64,000 bases of DNA from Actinotalea endophytica (GCF_025717005.1 NZ_JAOVZU010000002.1:62001-126000), one strand, 5' to 3'. Positions 43,235-54,659 are shown, counted from the first letter of the stretch. Numbers and translations: made by a program. The notes: generated by a model from the sequence alone, not told the origin.

Positions 43235-44221
43235 ATGCGCGCTGTCCAGGCCACCGCCCCCGGCGGTCCCGAGGTCCTGTCCGTCGTCGAGCTGCCGGAG
43301 CCCCAGCCGGGTGCCGGCCAGGTCGTCGTCCGACTCGCCGCGGCCGGCCTGAACTTCATCGACACGTACCGCCGCGAAGGTCGGTACCCGATGCCGTTCC
43401 CGCACACCGTGGGCAGCGAGGGCGCCGGAACGGTGGTCGCGGTCGGCCCGGACGCGGGCGACGTGGCCGTGGGCGACCGGGTCGCCTGGCTGGACGGCAA
43501 CGACGGCTCGTACGCCGAGCTCGTGACCGTGCGCGCCGAGCGAACCGTGCCCGTGCCGGACGACGTCGGGCTCGACCTCGCCGCTGCGGTCATGCTCCAG
43601 GGCTCGACCGCGCACTACCTCGCGAACGACACCGCACCGGTCCGGCCCGGCCAGGACGTCCTCGTGCACGCCGGGGCGGGTGGGGTCGGGCTGCTGCTCA
43701 CACAGCTCGCCACCGCGATGGGCGCACGCGTGCTCACCACGGTCTCCACCGACGAGAAGGCCGAGCTGTCCCGCGACGCCGGGGCCGCCGAGGTGCTGCG
43801 CTACGACCTGCTCGGCGACCTCGCCACCGAGCTGCCCGCCTGGGTGCGCGGGCACACCGCGGGCGCGGGCGTGCACACGGTGTTCGACGGCGTCGGCAGG
43901 GCGACGTTCGACGCCTCGCTCGCAAGCCTGCGCACGCGCGGCATGCTCGTGCTGTTCGGCGGGTCCAGCGGCGCGGTGCCACCGTTCGACCCGATGCGCC
44001 TGCAGCATGCCGGCTCGGTCTTCCTCACGCGGCCCACGCTCGGCGCATACGTGCGCGACCGCGACGAGCTCCGCGCCCGCACCGACGACCTGTTCGCGCA
44101 CGTGGGCGCAGGCACGCTCGACGTACGGATCGGGGTGCGCTTCCCGCTGGAGAGTGCCGCCGACGCGCACCGCGCGCTCGAGGGACGGATGACCACCGGC
44201 AAGGTCCTGCTCGTTCCCTGA
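43235..44221 (+). CDS. NADPH:quinone oxidoreductase (zinc-free MDR family)
   Basis: A 328-residue quinone reductase of the QOR/zeta-crystallin type. The N-terminal catalytic fold has [13 protein letters not shown] and [12 protein letters not shown]; the nucleotide-binding motif is [15 protein letters not shown] at about residues 145-159. No zinc-binding cysteines are present. ATG at 43235; I see no clear ribosome site. It diverges from argC, with about 88 bases between them. The physiological substrate is unknown. Confidence 0.88.
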   Translation: MRAVQATAPGGPEVLSVVELPEPQPGAGQVVVRLAAAGLNFIDTYRREGRYPMPFPHTVGSEGAGTVVAVGPDAGDVAVGDRVAWLDGNDGSYAELVTVRAERTVPVPDDVGLDLAAAVMLQGSTAHYLANDTAPVRPGQDVLVHAGAGGVGLLLTQLATAMGARVLTTVSTDEKAELSRDAGAAEVLRYDLLGDLATELPAWVRGHTAGAGVHTVFDGVGRATFDASLASLRTRGMLVLFGGSSGAVPPFDPMRLQHAGSVFLTRPTLGAYVRDRDELRARTDDLFAHVGAGTLDVRIGVRFPLESAADAHRALEGRMTTGKVLLVP

Positions 44222-44251
44222 AACGTTCACCGGGCAGCGGGCCCGCGACGC

Positions 44252-44257
44252 TAGGGT
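44252..44257 (+). promoter_or_regulatory. -10 box of the trpB2 gene
   Basis: TAGGGT in the 117-base gap, about 80 bases before the ATG at 44339. This transcript would have a leader with a normal GGAGGG ribosome site. Confidence 0.45.
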
Positions 44258-44338
44258 TTCGGCACGCAGGCCGCCGGGTCTCGCCGGTCGGCCGTCATCG
44301 CTGACGCGCGCGCCGTCGCGCCGAGCCGGAGGGCACCC

Positions 44339-45640
44339 ATGACCGACTCCCCCGCCCCCTCGACCGCTCCCGAACCGCTGGGTTCGGTGGTGCCGTCCGC
44401 GGTGCCGACCCACTGGTACAACCTCTCGGCGGACCTGCCCGAGCCCGTGCCGCCGGCGCTGAACCCCGGTACCAGGGAGCCGCTCGGGCCCGCCGACCTC
44501 GCGCCGCTGTTCCCGATGGCGCTGATCATGCAGGAGGTCGCGACCGAGCGGTACATCGAGATCCCGCAGGCCGTCCGCGAGGTCTACGCGCTGTGGCGGC
44601 CGTCGCCGCTGATCCGGGCGATGCGGCTCGAGCGGGCGCTCGGCACCCCGGCGCGGATCTACTACAAGTACGAGGGCGTCTCGCCGGCGGGGTCGCACAA
44701 GCCGAACACCGCGGTCGCGCAGGCGTACTACAACGCCGCCGAGGGCGTCACGAAGCTCACCACCGAGACCGGAGCCGGCCAGTGGGGCGCGTCGCTGTCG
44801 ATGGCGTGCGCGCTGATGGGGATGGAGTGCGAGGTCTGGCAGGTCCGCGCGTCCTACGACCAGAAGCCGTACCGGCGCATGCAGATGGAGACCTACGGCG
44901 GGGTGTGCCATCCCTCGCCGTCGGAGCTCACCGAGGCCGGGCGCGCGATGCTCGCGAAGGACCCGGAGACCACGGGGTCGCTCGGCATGGCGATCAGCGA
45001 GGCGGTCGAGGTCGCGGCGAAGGACCCGAAGGCGCACTACTCGCTGGGCAGCGTGCTCAACCACGTGCTGCTGCACCAGACGGTGATCGGCCAGGAGGCG
45101 CTCGCCCAGCTCGACGAGATCGGCGAGACCGCCGACATCGTGTTCGGCTGCGCCGGCGGCGGGTCCAACCTCGCGGGGCTGTCCTTCCCGTTCCTCGGCC
45201 GCAACCTGCGCGACGGGGCGACGACCAAGGTGGTCGCGTGCGAGCCGGCGTCCTGCCCGTCGCTCACCCAGGGCGAGTACCGCTACGACTTCGGTGACGT
45301 CGCGGGCCTGACGCCGCTGCTCAAGATGCACACGCTCGGCAAGGACTTCGTGCCGCCGCCGATCCACGCGGGCGGGCTGCGGTACCACGGGATGGCGCCG
45401 ATGGTCTCGCACGCCAAGGAGCTCGGGCTGCTCGACGCGATCGCGATCGACCAGGACACCGCGTTCGCCGCCGGTCTGGAGTTCGCGCGGGCCGAGGGCA
45501 TCATCCCGGCGCCGGAGTCGACCCACGCGGTGGCCGGCGCCGTCGCCCACGCACGGCGGGCCACCACCGACGAGGTGATCGTCATCGGCCTGTCCGGCAA
45601 CGGAGTCCTCGACCTGCCGGCCTACGCCGACTACGTCTGA
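44339..45640 (+). CDS. trpB2: TrpB-like PLP enzyme (TrpB2)
   Basis: A 433-residue tryptophan-synthase beta-like enzyme of the TrpB2 class. PLP lysine in SHKPNTA; further blocks [20 protein letters not shown] and [13 protein letters not shown]. It is longer than TrpB1 at the N-terminus and stands alone without trpA. TrpB2 enzymes make tryptophan from free indole and serine. RBS GGAGGG at the usual distance from ATG. Confidence 0.9.
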   Translation: MTDSPAPSTAPEPLGSVVPSAVPTHWYNLSADLPEPVPPALNPGTREPLGPADLAPLFPMALIMQEVATERYIEIPQAVREVYALWRPSPLIRAMRLERALGTPARIYYKYEGVSPAGSHKPNTAVAQAYYNAAEGVTKLTTETGAGQWGASLSMACALMGMECEVWQVRASYDQKPYRRMQMETYGGVCHPSPSELTEAGRAMLAKDPETTGSLGMAISEAVEVAAKDPKAHYSLGSVLNHVLLHQTVIGQEALAQLDEIGETADIVFGCAGGGSNLAGLSFPFLGRNLRDGATTKVVACEPASCPSLTQGEYRYDFGDVAGLTPLLKMHTLGKDFVPPPIHAGGLRYHGMAPMVSHAKELGLLDAIAIDQDTAFAAGLEFARAEGIIPAPESTHAVAGAVAHARRATTDEVIVIGLSGNGVLDLPAYADYV

Positions 45641-45650
45641 GCCGATGAAC

Positions 45651-45685
45651 GCGACGGCCGGGGCCCACCGGGTCCTGGCCGTCGC
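45651..45685. terminator. Bidirectional hairpin between trpB2 and the PQQ-like gene
   Basis: GCGACGGCC and GGCCGTCGC pair perfectly across a 17-base loop in the short gap between two convergent genes. No T tract. Confidence 0.6.
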
Positions 45686-45703
45686 GTCGCCAGGGTGCCC
45701 ACG

Positions 45704-47284
45704 TCACCCCAGACCGACGACCTCCTCGCCGGTCGACGCCACGAGGTGGTGGTCGACGACCGTGAGCTCGACCGTGCTCGGCGGCAACGCCGCCCGCCAC
45801 ACCTGCGTGCCGTCGAGAACCCTGCGCGCGACCAGCTCCTCCCCGCCGCCGTCCGCGAGCACCGGCAGCAGCACGACCTGACCGTCGGTCAGCGCCGGGT
45901 GGGTCACGTGCGTGTCCACCGGCACCCACCAGAGCACGTCGCCCGTCGCCACGTCGAGCGCGGTCACGGTGGCGCCGTCGTCGAGCAGGAGCACACCGTT
46001 GACGAGTGCCTGGGCAGTCACCGTCGGCGCCCCCGCGTACGGTCGGGACCAGCGGCTCCGGCCGCTGCGCAGGTCCAGACCGCGCAACCGTTCCCCGTCG
46101 GCGGTCATCACGACGAGGACGTCGTCGTCCGAGCCGTCGGTGATGGCCGGGACGAGCGGTGGACCCGGCAGGCTGAACGGGTAGCTGCGGTCCCCCCGGC
46201 TCACCCGACCGAGTCCGTAGGCCCGGTCCGGGGACCACGACCAGGTCGCCTCAGCAGCGCCCGGCAGGGCGTACCCCTCATGTCGGACCAGATCGTCACT
46301 GGCGGTCGCGAGGTCGACCGGCTCACCGGTCGCCAGGCTGACGCCGACGTCGCCGACGACGAGCGAGTGCTCCATCAGGTCGACGGCAGGCTGGGTCCGG
46401 CCGACGGCCACCGGCCACCGACTCGTGTACTCCCACCGCGGGCTCCCGTCCGCCACGTCCCAGCGGGCCGCGCCGAGCCTCCCGTCCGGGTGTATCGCCG
46501 CGACCAGCAGGTCGCGGTCCAGAGGCACCACGGTCAGGAGCGTGCCGTCGACGGCGATCGTCCGGGCCACGACACCCGTGCCCGGGTCCACGATGAGCAC
46601 ACGGACCTGGGTCGAGGGGGCAGAACCTGAGATCAGCGAGCCGTCGATGCCCGCAACGCAGGCGACCGGGACCTCGCGGGCGGACTCGTCGACCGGCGTG
46701 CCCCCGGGGCGAAGCCCTTCGTCGACCGTGCGGCACCGCAGCACGACGTCGTCCCCGGCCGACGGCGTCATCCACACGGCCTCACCGGTCGCCGGGTCCA
46801 CCCGCTGGAGCGAGCCGTGCGGCGCACCCGCCAGCAGCAAGGCGTCGGCCCGGTCGCTGACCAGCTGTCCGGACGCGCGCCACTGCTCGACGGGGGGCTC
46901 CGCCGTCGAGGCGACGAAGCCCGGTGTCGCCTCGACGGCCGCGAGCCGTGCCGCCTCGTGCCTGGCGTCCATGACCTTCGCCGCGATCACCGACCCGAGG
47001 ATCACCACGCCGGCGACCACCGCCGACGTCACCAGACGACGCCGGCCGACCCGGCGCAGGAGCCTGGCGGCTGCGCCCCCGTCGTCCTGCGGCGGCGGGC
47101 CGGGCGGTTCGGACTCGACCTTCGGGTCGCCCGGTGAGCCGGCCCGCAGTGCGATCGCCTCGAGCGCGATCTCGTGCAGGAGCGCCAGGAACTCGTCCGG
47201 GGGCTCCTCGGCGAGGTCGTCCTCCAGGAAGATGACGTCGATCGTGTCGACGTCGTCGTCGAGCTGCGACCGGTGCCGGCGCAT
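45704..47284 (-). CDS. Membrane-anchored PQQ-like beta-propeller protein
   Basis: A 526-residue protein. The N-terminus (1-75) is acidic and cytoplasmic, a membrane helix lies at about 83-101 (LVTSAVVAGVVILGSVIAA), and the rest is a predicted extracytoplasmic propeller with WD/PQQ-like repeats (VDPATGEAVW, LDLRSGRSRW, LDVATGDVLWW, RRVLDGTQVW). No cysteine- or PQQ-ligand pattern can be assigned. ATG at 47284 with a -10 box 6 bases upstream (leaderless). Function unknown; such proteins often act as scaffolds or sensors at the envelope. Confidence 0.8.
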   Translation of the reverse strand: MRRHRSQLDDDVDTIDVIFLEDDLAEEPPDEFLALLHEIALEAIALRAGSPGDPKVESEPPGPPPQDDGGAAARLLRRVGRRRLVTSAVVAGVVILGSVIAAKVMDARHEAARLAAVEATPGFVASTAEPPVEQWRASGQLVSDRADALLLAGAPHGSLQRVDPATGEAVWMTPSAGDDVVLRCRTVDEGLRPGGTPVDESAREVPVACVAGIDGSLISGSAPSTQVRVLIVDPGTGVVARTIAVDGTLLTVVPLDRDLLVAAIHPDGRLGAARWDVADGSPRWEYTSRWPVAVGRTQPAVDLMEHSLVVGDVGVSLATGEPVDLATASDDLVRHEGYALPGAAEATWSWSPDRAYGLGRVSRGDRSYPFSLPGPPLVPAITDGSDDDVLVVMTADGERLRGLDLRSGRSRWSRPYAGAPTVTAQALVNGVLLLDDGATVTALDVATGDVLWWVPVDTHVTHPALTDGQVVLLPVLADGGGEELVARRVLDGTQVWRAALPPSTVELTVVDHHLVASTGEEVVGLG

Positions 47285-47290
47285 GCCGCC

Positions 47291-47296
47291 AGACTA
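47291..47296 (-). promoter_or_regulatory. -10 box of the PQQ-like gene (leaderless)
   Basis: TAGTCT on the minus strand ends 6 bases before the ATG at 47284; no Shine-Dalgarno. It sits only 8 bases beyond the end of pheT. Confidence 0.5.
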
Positions 47297-47304
47297 GAAC
47301 GGCC

Positions 47305-49907
47305 TCAGGAACGCAGCACCGCTCCGCACCGACGGGCCGCCTCGGCCACGGCGGACTCGCGCACGGCGACGATCTCGTCGTTCGTGAGCGTGCGGTCCGC
47401 GGCCCGCAGACGCAGCGCGAAGGCGAGCGACTTCGTGCCCGTGCCGAGCTGGGCGCCGGTGTAGACGTCGAACAGCCGCAGGTCCTCGAGCACGTCGCCC
47501 GCGACCGACGTCGTCGCGCCGGTCCGCACCGCCTCGGTGAGCTCGGCAGCTGTCACCGACGCATCGACGACGAAGGCGAGGTCCTCCTTGGCGAGCGGGA
47601 ACGTCGACACGGGTACCGCCTGGCGCGGCGCGTCCGGCGCGGCGTCGATCAGTGCGTCGAGGTCCACCTCGAAGGCGACCGCACGCGGCGGCAGGTCCAG
47701 GGCGCCGACCACGCTCGGGTGCAGCTCGCCGGCGTGGCCGATCACCCGGCCGTCGACCAGCACCTCCGCGCACCGGCCCGGGTGCCACGGCATCGCGTCG
47801 GCGGCGCGCACCTCGACGGCGGCGCCGACGGTGCGGGCCACCAGCCGCACGGCCTCGATCGCATCGGTGTGGTCGGCCGGCCGACCGGCCCCCCACCACC
47901 CGGCCGGCTCGCGCCGGCCGGCGAGCACGCCCGCGACGTGCCGGGGCTGGGTGGGCACCGCGGCGCGGATCTTCGCCACGACGTCGTCGCCCGGGTAGAC
48001 CCCACCGGTCGGGGCCTCGGCCGCTGCGCCGTCGGCCACGGTCACCAGGCCGACCTCGAAGATGGCCAGGTCCGACTGACCGCGCGAGACGTTGCGTCGC
48101 GCCGTCTGCCCGAGGGTCAGCAGCACCGCGGTGCGCAGCTCCGGCTGGGTCTCGGCGAGCGGGTTGACCAGACGCACGGTCCGCCGCCGCGGGTCCTCGG
48201 CCGGCCAGCCCAGGGCGTCCATCTCAGCGGCACCCACGAACGGGTACGACAGGGTCTCGACCAGCCCGGCGTCGGCGAGCGCGTCGGCCACCCGACGCCG
48301 CATCCGCTGCGCGTGGGTGAACCCGCGCCCGGCCGGCGCGGTCGGCAGCACCGAGCCGATCCGGTCGTAGCCGGTCAGCCGCGCGACCTCCTCGACCAGG
48401 TCCACCGGCATCTGCAGGTCCGGGCGCCAGGACGGCACCGTGGCGTCGACCACGTCGCGGCCGCCCTCGGCCCGCACCTCCCCGAGGCCGCAGCCCAGGG
48501 CCCGCAGGGTGCCCAGGACCTCGTCGGCGGTGTAGGCGACGCCGACGACCCGCTCGGGCAGGTCGAGCGGCAGGGTGATCGTCACCTGCTCCACGGGCGA
48601 ACCGACGTCGGTGAGCTCGTCGGTGATCTGCCCGCCGCCGTAGGTGGTGATGAGCTCGGCGCACCGGCGCACGGCGACCCGCTGCAGCTGGGGGTCGACC
48701 CCCCGCTCGAACCGCTTGGCCGCCTCCGACGGCAGCTTGTGCCGCCGCGAGGTGCGCGCCACCGTGATCGGGTCGAAGTGCGCGCCCTCGATGAGCAGGT
48801 CGGTCGTGACGGCCGTCACCTCGGTCTCGGCGCCACCCATCACACCGGCGAGACCCAGGATCCGCGAACCGTGGCCGCCCGCCGAGTCCGTGATGAGCAG
48901 GTCCTCGGGGTCCAGTCGCCGGGTCACGTCGTCCAGCGTGGTGAGCGTCTCCCCCGGGGCTGCACGGCGCACCACGATCGGTGCGACGAGCGAGGCGAGG
49001 TCGTAGGCGTGCAGCGGCTGGCCCAGGTCGAGCATGACGTAGTTCGTCACGTCCACCGCGAGCGAGATCGGCCGCATGCCCGCCTGGGTCAGGCGACGTT
49101 GCATCCAGCCCGGCGAGGGGCGCGTCGGGTCCACGCCGCGGACCACCTGGGCGACGAACCGGTCGCAGCCCGGCACGCCGTGGATCGGCGCCTCGTCGGC
49201 CGGCTCGACCGCGAACCCGCCCGGCGCCGGCGCGAGGTCCGCCGCGGTGGGCAGCGCGGGGTCGGTGAACTCCGCGCCGGTGGAGTGCGAGTACTCGCGG
49301 GCCACGCCACGCATCGAGAAGCAGTAGCCGCGGTCCGGCGTGACGTTGATCTCGAGCACCTCGTCGGCCAGGCCGAGCAGGGTGCGCGCGTCGGCACCGG
49401 GAACGACGGCCGCGGGGTCCATGCCGTAGCGCGCCATCACGTCGTCGTCGAGCACGAGGATCCCGGTGTGGTCGTCGCCGATGCCGAGCTCGCGGACCGA
49501 GCAGATCATGCCGTCGGACACGTGCCCGTAGGTCTTGCGCGCGGTGATGTGGAAGCCGCCCGGCAGCGTGGTGCCCGGCAGCGCGACCACCACGAGATCG
49601 CCGGCACCGAAGTTGTGCGCGCCGCAGATGATCCCGCGTGACGGGGGGCCGGCGGGGTCGACCGGGTTCGCCTCGTTGTGCTGCGGACCGACGTCCACGG
49701 TGCACCAGTGGATCGTCTTGCCGTTCTTCTGCGGCTCGCCCACCTCGGTGAGGACACGACCGACCACGAGCGGCCCGGTCACCTGGGCGCCGTGGATCTC
49801 CTCCTCCTCGAGGCCGACCTTCACCAGGTCGGCGGCGAGCGTCTCGGCCGTGGTGCCGGGGCGGAGCGCGACGTGCTCGCCCAGCCAGGTCAGCGGGATG
49901 CGCGGCA

Positions 49908-49908
<1 letters not shown>
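47305..49908 (-). CDS. pheT: Phenylalanyl-tRNA synthetase beta subunit
   Basis: An 867-residue subunit of the (alpha-beta)2 enzyme. Domains in order: N-terminal tRNA-binding OB fold (about 40-155, VVGRVLTEVGEPQKNGK), B3/4 editing domain with MRGVAREYSH, B5 domain around residues 400-480, synthetase-like core, and the C-terminal FDX-ACB anticodon domain (from about 770, with STFPLAKEDLAFVVD). ATG overlaps the pheS stop by one base. Normal length. Confidence 0.97.
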
Positions 49909-51056
<1,148 letters not shown>

Positions 51057-51223
51057 TCAGCCGCGCGGCCCACCTGCGGGCCTGGTAAATCGGCGATCGC
51101 GCGCCACGCTGTCCACCACGGCCCACATCCTGCCACAGCGGGCCGTGCCGTCCTGGCCCGTCTCGCATCGCGCGAGCATGACTCACTGGCCCGGCCGGGA
51201 CCGGGACTTTCCGCCCTCTCGGG

Positions 51224-51242
51224 TGAGGTAAGGCTGCACTAA
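51224..51242 (+). promoter_or_regulatory. DtxR/IdeR-type iron box in the feo promoter
   Basis: A 19-bp sequence TGAGGTAAGGCTGCACTAA matches the classic DtxR/IdeR box (TTAGGTTAGGCTAACCTAA) at 14 of 19 positions. It overlaps a possible -10 box TAACTT (51240-51245) 40 bases upstream of feoA, so iron-loaded repressor would block the promoter. Confidence 0.7.
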
Positions 51243-51281
51243 CTTCGTGCCATCCGCCCCGCTCGACGCCGAGGAGAACCG

Positions 51282-51530
51282 ATGACGAGCACCGCCGCGG
51301 CCGAACGTTCGCTCGCCGGGCTGCGCACCGGCGACGCCGCCACCGTCGCGGCGATCTGCGAGACCTGCGACCCCGCGCTGCGCTGCCGGCTGCGCGACCT
51401 GGGCTTCACCGCTGGCACACCGGTGAGCTGCGTCCGGCGCGCACCGTTCGGCTCACCGATGGTCTACCGGATCGGCGAGACCGACCTGTGCCTGCGCCGC
51501 GGCCTCGCCGAGCTGGTGCTCGTCCGGTGA
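51282..51530 (+). CDS. feoA: Ferrous iron transport protein FeoA
   Basis: An 82-residue SH3-like FeoA protein that works with FeoB in ferrous iron uptake. It has the family pattern LRDLGFTAGTPVSCVRRAPFGSP, and ends with LRRGLAELVLV. ATG follows GAGGAGAAC. It overlaps feoB by 4 bases. It has four cysteines (residues 27, 30, 35, 46 approx.), more than usual for the family. Confidence 0.93.
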   Translation: MTSTAAAERSLAGLRTGDAATVAAICETCDPALRCRLRDLGFTAGTPVSCVRRAPFGSPMVYRIGETDLCLRRGLAELVLVR

Positions 51531-53464
51531 CCGCCACCTGCCACGACCCGGCCCCGCACGCCGGCGCACCGGCCGGGACGGCGGACATCGCGCTCGTCGG
51601 GCCACCGAACACCGGCAAGTCGAGCGTCTTCAACCACCTCACCGGGATGCGGGTGAAGACCGCGAACTACCCGGGGGTCACGGTCACCCGCGCATCGGGC
51701 CGCGTCGAGGGCCGCGACGGGCTGCCCGACGTCATCCTGACCGACCTGCCCGGCACCTACGGCCTGACCCCGGTCAGCCCCGACGAGCAGGTGGTGGCGG
51801 ACCACGTCGCCGGGCGGCTCGACGGCGCGGCCGCCCCGGACGCCCTCGTGCTCGTCGTCGACTCGACGACCCTGCGGCGCTCGATGCCCCTGATCGCGGC
51901 GGCGCTCGCGACCGGACGGCCCTGCGCGGTCGCCCTCACGATGACCGACGAGCTGCGCGGCCGGGCCGGCGACCTCGACCCCGTGGCCCTCGGCACCGCG
52001 CTCGGCGTACCCGTGCAGGAGGTCGTCGGGCACCGCGGACGCGGCGTCCCCGCGCTGCGCGCGACCATCCTCGGCTGGCGCTCGTGGGACCTGCCGGTCC
52101 TGCCGCCGCCGGTCGACGACGACCAGCAGCTCGAGGCCTGGACCTCGTCCGTGCTCGGCGCGGCCGCGTACCGGGCCCCGTCGCTGCCGGCACGCTCACG
52201 CGGGATCGACCGCGTGCTGCTCCACCCCGTCGGCGGGCTGGTCGCGTTCCTGCTCGTGATGGCCGCGTTCTTCCAGACGATCTTCACCGTGGCAGCGCCG
52301 CTGCAGGGACTCATCGAGACCGCGTTCGCGTGGCTGGCCGACCTCGCAGCGGCGTCGATCACCCAGCCCCTGCTGGCGGACCTGGTCGGCACCGCACTGA
52401 TCGGCGGCGTCGGTGGGGTGCTCGTCTTCCTGCCCCAGATCGCTCTGCTCTTCCTGCTGCTCGCCGTGCTCGAGGGCTCGGGCTACCTGGCGCGGGCGGC
52501 CGTGCTGATGGACCGCGTGATGGCCCTCACCGGCCTCGACGGGCGAGCGTTCGTGTCGATGCTCTCCTCCGTGGCGTGCGCCGTGCCGGGGATCATGTCG
52601 ACCCGCACCATGCCGTCGTCGCGGGACCGGCTCGCGACGATGCTCACCGCGCCCCTGATGCCGTGCGCCGCACGGCTTCCGGTGTACCTCCTGCTGGTCG
52701 TGATGCTCGTTCCCGGCACGGCGACCTGGGGCCCGTTCGGCGTGCAGGGCCTCGTGCTGCTCGGGCTGTACCTGCTCGGCGGTCTGTCCGCCCTCGTCGC
52801 CGCCGCGGTGCTGACCCGGACCACGCTGCGCGGCGGCGGGCTGCCGTTCTACCTGGAGCTGCCGCCCTACCGCGTCCCGTCATGGCGCACCGTGGCCCGC
52901 ACGGTCGGCGGTGCGGTGGGCGCCTTCCTGCGCAAGATGGCCACCGTCATCCTGGTCTCGTCGCTCGTGCTGTGGGCTCTGATGTCGTTCCCGCTGCGCT
53001 CCGCGGAGACCGCCCAGATGCCCGAGGCCGAGGCGTCCGCCTACGTCCTCGACCACAGCTGGGCCGCGTCGCTGGGGCGCGCCGTCGAACCGGTCTTCGC
53101 CCCCCTCGGGTTCGACTGGCGCACCGACGTCGGCCTGATCGGCGCCATGGCGGCGCGCGAGGTGTTCGTCTCCACGATGGGGCAGGTCGCCGCGGCGGAG
53201 GATCCCGACAACCCGGCGGACGCACTGGCCGGTCTCACCTGGAGCGACGGACCGCGCGCCGGGGAACCCCTGTTCACGCCGCCGACCATCGCGGCCCTGC
53301 TCGTGTTCTTCGTGTACGCCCTGCAGTGCTTCGCGACCATCGCGGTGATGCGCCGGGAGTCGAACTCGTGGCGGTGGCCACTGCTCGCGTTCGTCGGGAT
53401 GGGCGCCGCGGCGTGGATCATGGCGTGGCTCGCCCGCACGGTCGTGGCGGCGGTGGCCGGATGA
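51527..53464 (+). CDS. feoB: Ferrous iron transporter FeoB
   Basis: A 645-residue transporter with an N-terminal GTPase domain and about eight membrane helices. G1 is GPPNTGKSS (K31) and G3 is DLPGTYGL (D73). The G4 motif, normally NxxD, reads TMTD at 138-141, so the usual Asn is Thr. Membrane motifs VACAVPGIMSTR and PCAARLPVYLLLV are present. GTG start in a GTGA overlap with feoA; stop overlaps the NifU-like gene. Confidence 0.95.
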   Translation: MTATCHDPAPHAGAPAGTADIALVGPPNTGKSSVFNHLTGMRVKTANYPGVTVTRASGRVEGRDGLPDVILTDLPGTYGLTPVSPDEQVVADHVAGRLDGAAAPDALVLVVDSTTLRRSMPLIAAALATGRPCAVALTMTDELRGRAGDLDPVALGTALGVPVQEVVGHRGRGVPALRATILGWRSWDLPVLPPPVDDDQQLEAWTSSVLGAAAYRAPSLPARSRGIDRVLLHPVGGLVAFLLVMAAFFQTIFTVAAPLQGLIETAFAWLADLAAASITQPLLADLVGTALIGGVGGVLVFLPQIALLFLLLAVLEGSGYLARAAVLMDRVMALTGLDGRAFVSMLSSVACAVPGIMSTRTMPSSRDRLATMLTAPLMPCAARLPVYLLLVVMLVPGTATWGPFGVQGLVLLGLYLLGGLSALVAAAVLTRTTLRGGGLPFYLELPPYRVPSWRTVARTVGGAVGAFLRKMATVILVSSLVLWALMSFPLRSAETAQMPEAEASAYVLDHSWAASLGRAVEPVFAPLGFDWRTDVGLIGAMAAREVFVSTMGQVAAAEDPDNPADALAGLTWSDGPRAGEPLFTPPTIAALLVFFVYALQCFATIAVMRRESNSWRWPLLAFVGMGAAAWIMAWLARTVVAAVAG

Positions 53465-54024
53465 CCGCCGGTCCGATCGCCGTCCACCCGGAGCGCACCA
53501 CGGACGAGGCGACGCTGCTCTGGCGCTTCGGCGCCGGCGGGCCACCCCAGGGCGCCGCCTGGACCGCCGCGATCGAGCACGCCCTGGCCCCGCTGCAGGC
53601 GAGCGGCGTCGTCAGCACCACGGTGTGCCGGGCCGACGCCGTCGCCGTGACGCTCACCCCGGGGCTCCCCTGGATCGCCCACGCGGCCGCGGTTCGTGGC
53701 GCGCTGCAGGCCGCCGCCGAAGCCCTCGCCGGTGCGCCCGACGACCCCGGGCTCCGGCGAGAGCTCCTCGCCGACGCGGCACGTGACGCCGTCGACCGCG
53801 TGGTCGGCCCCTATGCGGCGGGCCACGGCGGCGCGGTCGAGATCGTGGAGGTGACGACGGAGGTCGTCCGGCTGACCCTGTCGGGCGCGTGCCACGGCTG
53901 CCCGGCCGCGGCCCTGACGGTGCACGCGCGACTCGAGCACCTGATCCGCTCACGTGCCCCGTGGCTCGACCACGTCGAGGTGGCCGGCCTTCAGCCGAGC
54001 CTCGCGCTGGCCCGCACCGCGTAG
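53461..54024 (+). CDS. NifU C-terminal-domain-like protein, third gene of feo operon
   Basis: A 187-residue protein. The last ~75 residues are NifU-C/Nfu-like, with the CxxC motif in SGACHGCPAAALTVHARLE that carries or transfers a Fe-S cluster in the family. The first ~110 residues resemble the scaffold part of N-terminal Nfu proteins (residues about 20-75). ATG overlaps the feoB stop (ATGA), so it is co-translated with the ferrous iron transporter. It may take part in sensing or using imported iron; that is inference. Its 3' end overlaps the convergent thpR by 34 bases. Confidence 0.85.
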   Translation: MTAGPIAVHPERTTDEATLLWRFGAGGPPQGAAWTAAIEHALAPLQASGVVSTTVCRADAVAVTLTPGLPWIAHAAAVRGALQAAAEALAGAPDDPGLRRELLADAARDAVDRVVGPYAAGHGGAVEIVEVTTEVVRLTLSGACHGCPAAALTVHARLEHLIRSRAPWLDHVEVAGLQPSLALARTA

Positions 54025-54590
54025 CGAGGTCCGCCACCGCGGCCCTGACCCGGCCAGGACTCCTCGACGAGCAGCTCGCCCACCCGCCACGACGGCCCCT
54101 CGTACAACGCCAACGCGTGGACCAGGTGGTCGACCGGACCGGGGAGCCGGGACCGGTCGCGCGCGCACGCCCGGCGCGCGGCCGAGCCGTCGTCGACCAC
54201 CCGTCCCACGGTGAGGTGCGGACGCATCCGCTCGCGCGTGTCGCGGAACGAGCTGACCAGCTCCCCGGCCTGCCGCAGTGCGGCGGCGAGCGTCGCCATG
54301 GCCTCGGTCTGCCCCGAGGTGCCGATCCACATCGTCCGCCCGGAGAACACGCCCGCGCCGCGCAGTCGCAGCTCGAAGGGCGTCGTGCGTGCGGCGACCT
54401 CCGCGACGGCCCCGAGCAGGTCCGGTACGGCGCCCTCCGGCACCTCGCCGAAGAAGGCCACCGTGAGGTGCCAGTTCTCCTCGGCGGTCCACCGCACCGG
54501 GGCGTCGACGCCCGCCGTGGTCAGGGCGAGGGCGTCGCGCAGGTGATCGAGCACGGGCACGGGCGGGCGGACCGAGGCGAACAGGCGCAC
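53991..54590 (-). CDS. thpR: RNA 2',3'-cyclic phosphodiesterase (ThpR)
   Basis: A 199-residue 2H-family enzyme. Both HxT motifs are present: NWHLTVAFFG and RPHLTVGRVV, about 85 residues apart. The family hydrolyses 2',3'-cyclic phosphate RNA ends (and was first found as a 2'-5' RNA ligase). GTG at 54590. The last 34 bases overlap the end of the convergent NifU-like gene. Confidence 0.9.
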   Translation of the reverse strand: MRLFASVRPPVPVLDHLRDALALTTAGVDAPVRWTAEENWHLTVAFFGEVPEGAVPDLLGAVAEVAARTTPFELRLRGAGVFSGRTMWIGTSGQTEAMATLAAALRQAGELVSSFRDTRERMRPHLTVGRVVDDGSAARRACARDRSRLPGPVDHLVHALALYEGPSWRVGELLVEESWPGQGRGGGPRYAVRASARLG

Positions 54591-54659
54591 GACGCTCAGG
54601 ATGCCAGGCGTCCTCGCCCCCGGTCCCCCGACGCCGATCCCCGCTCCGGAGTGCGCGGG

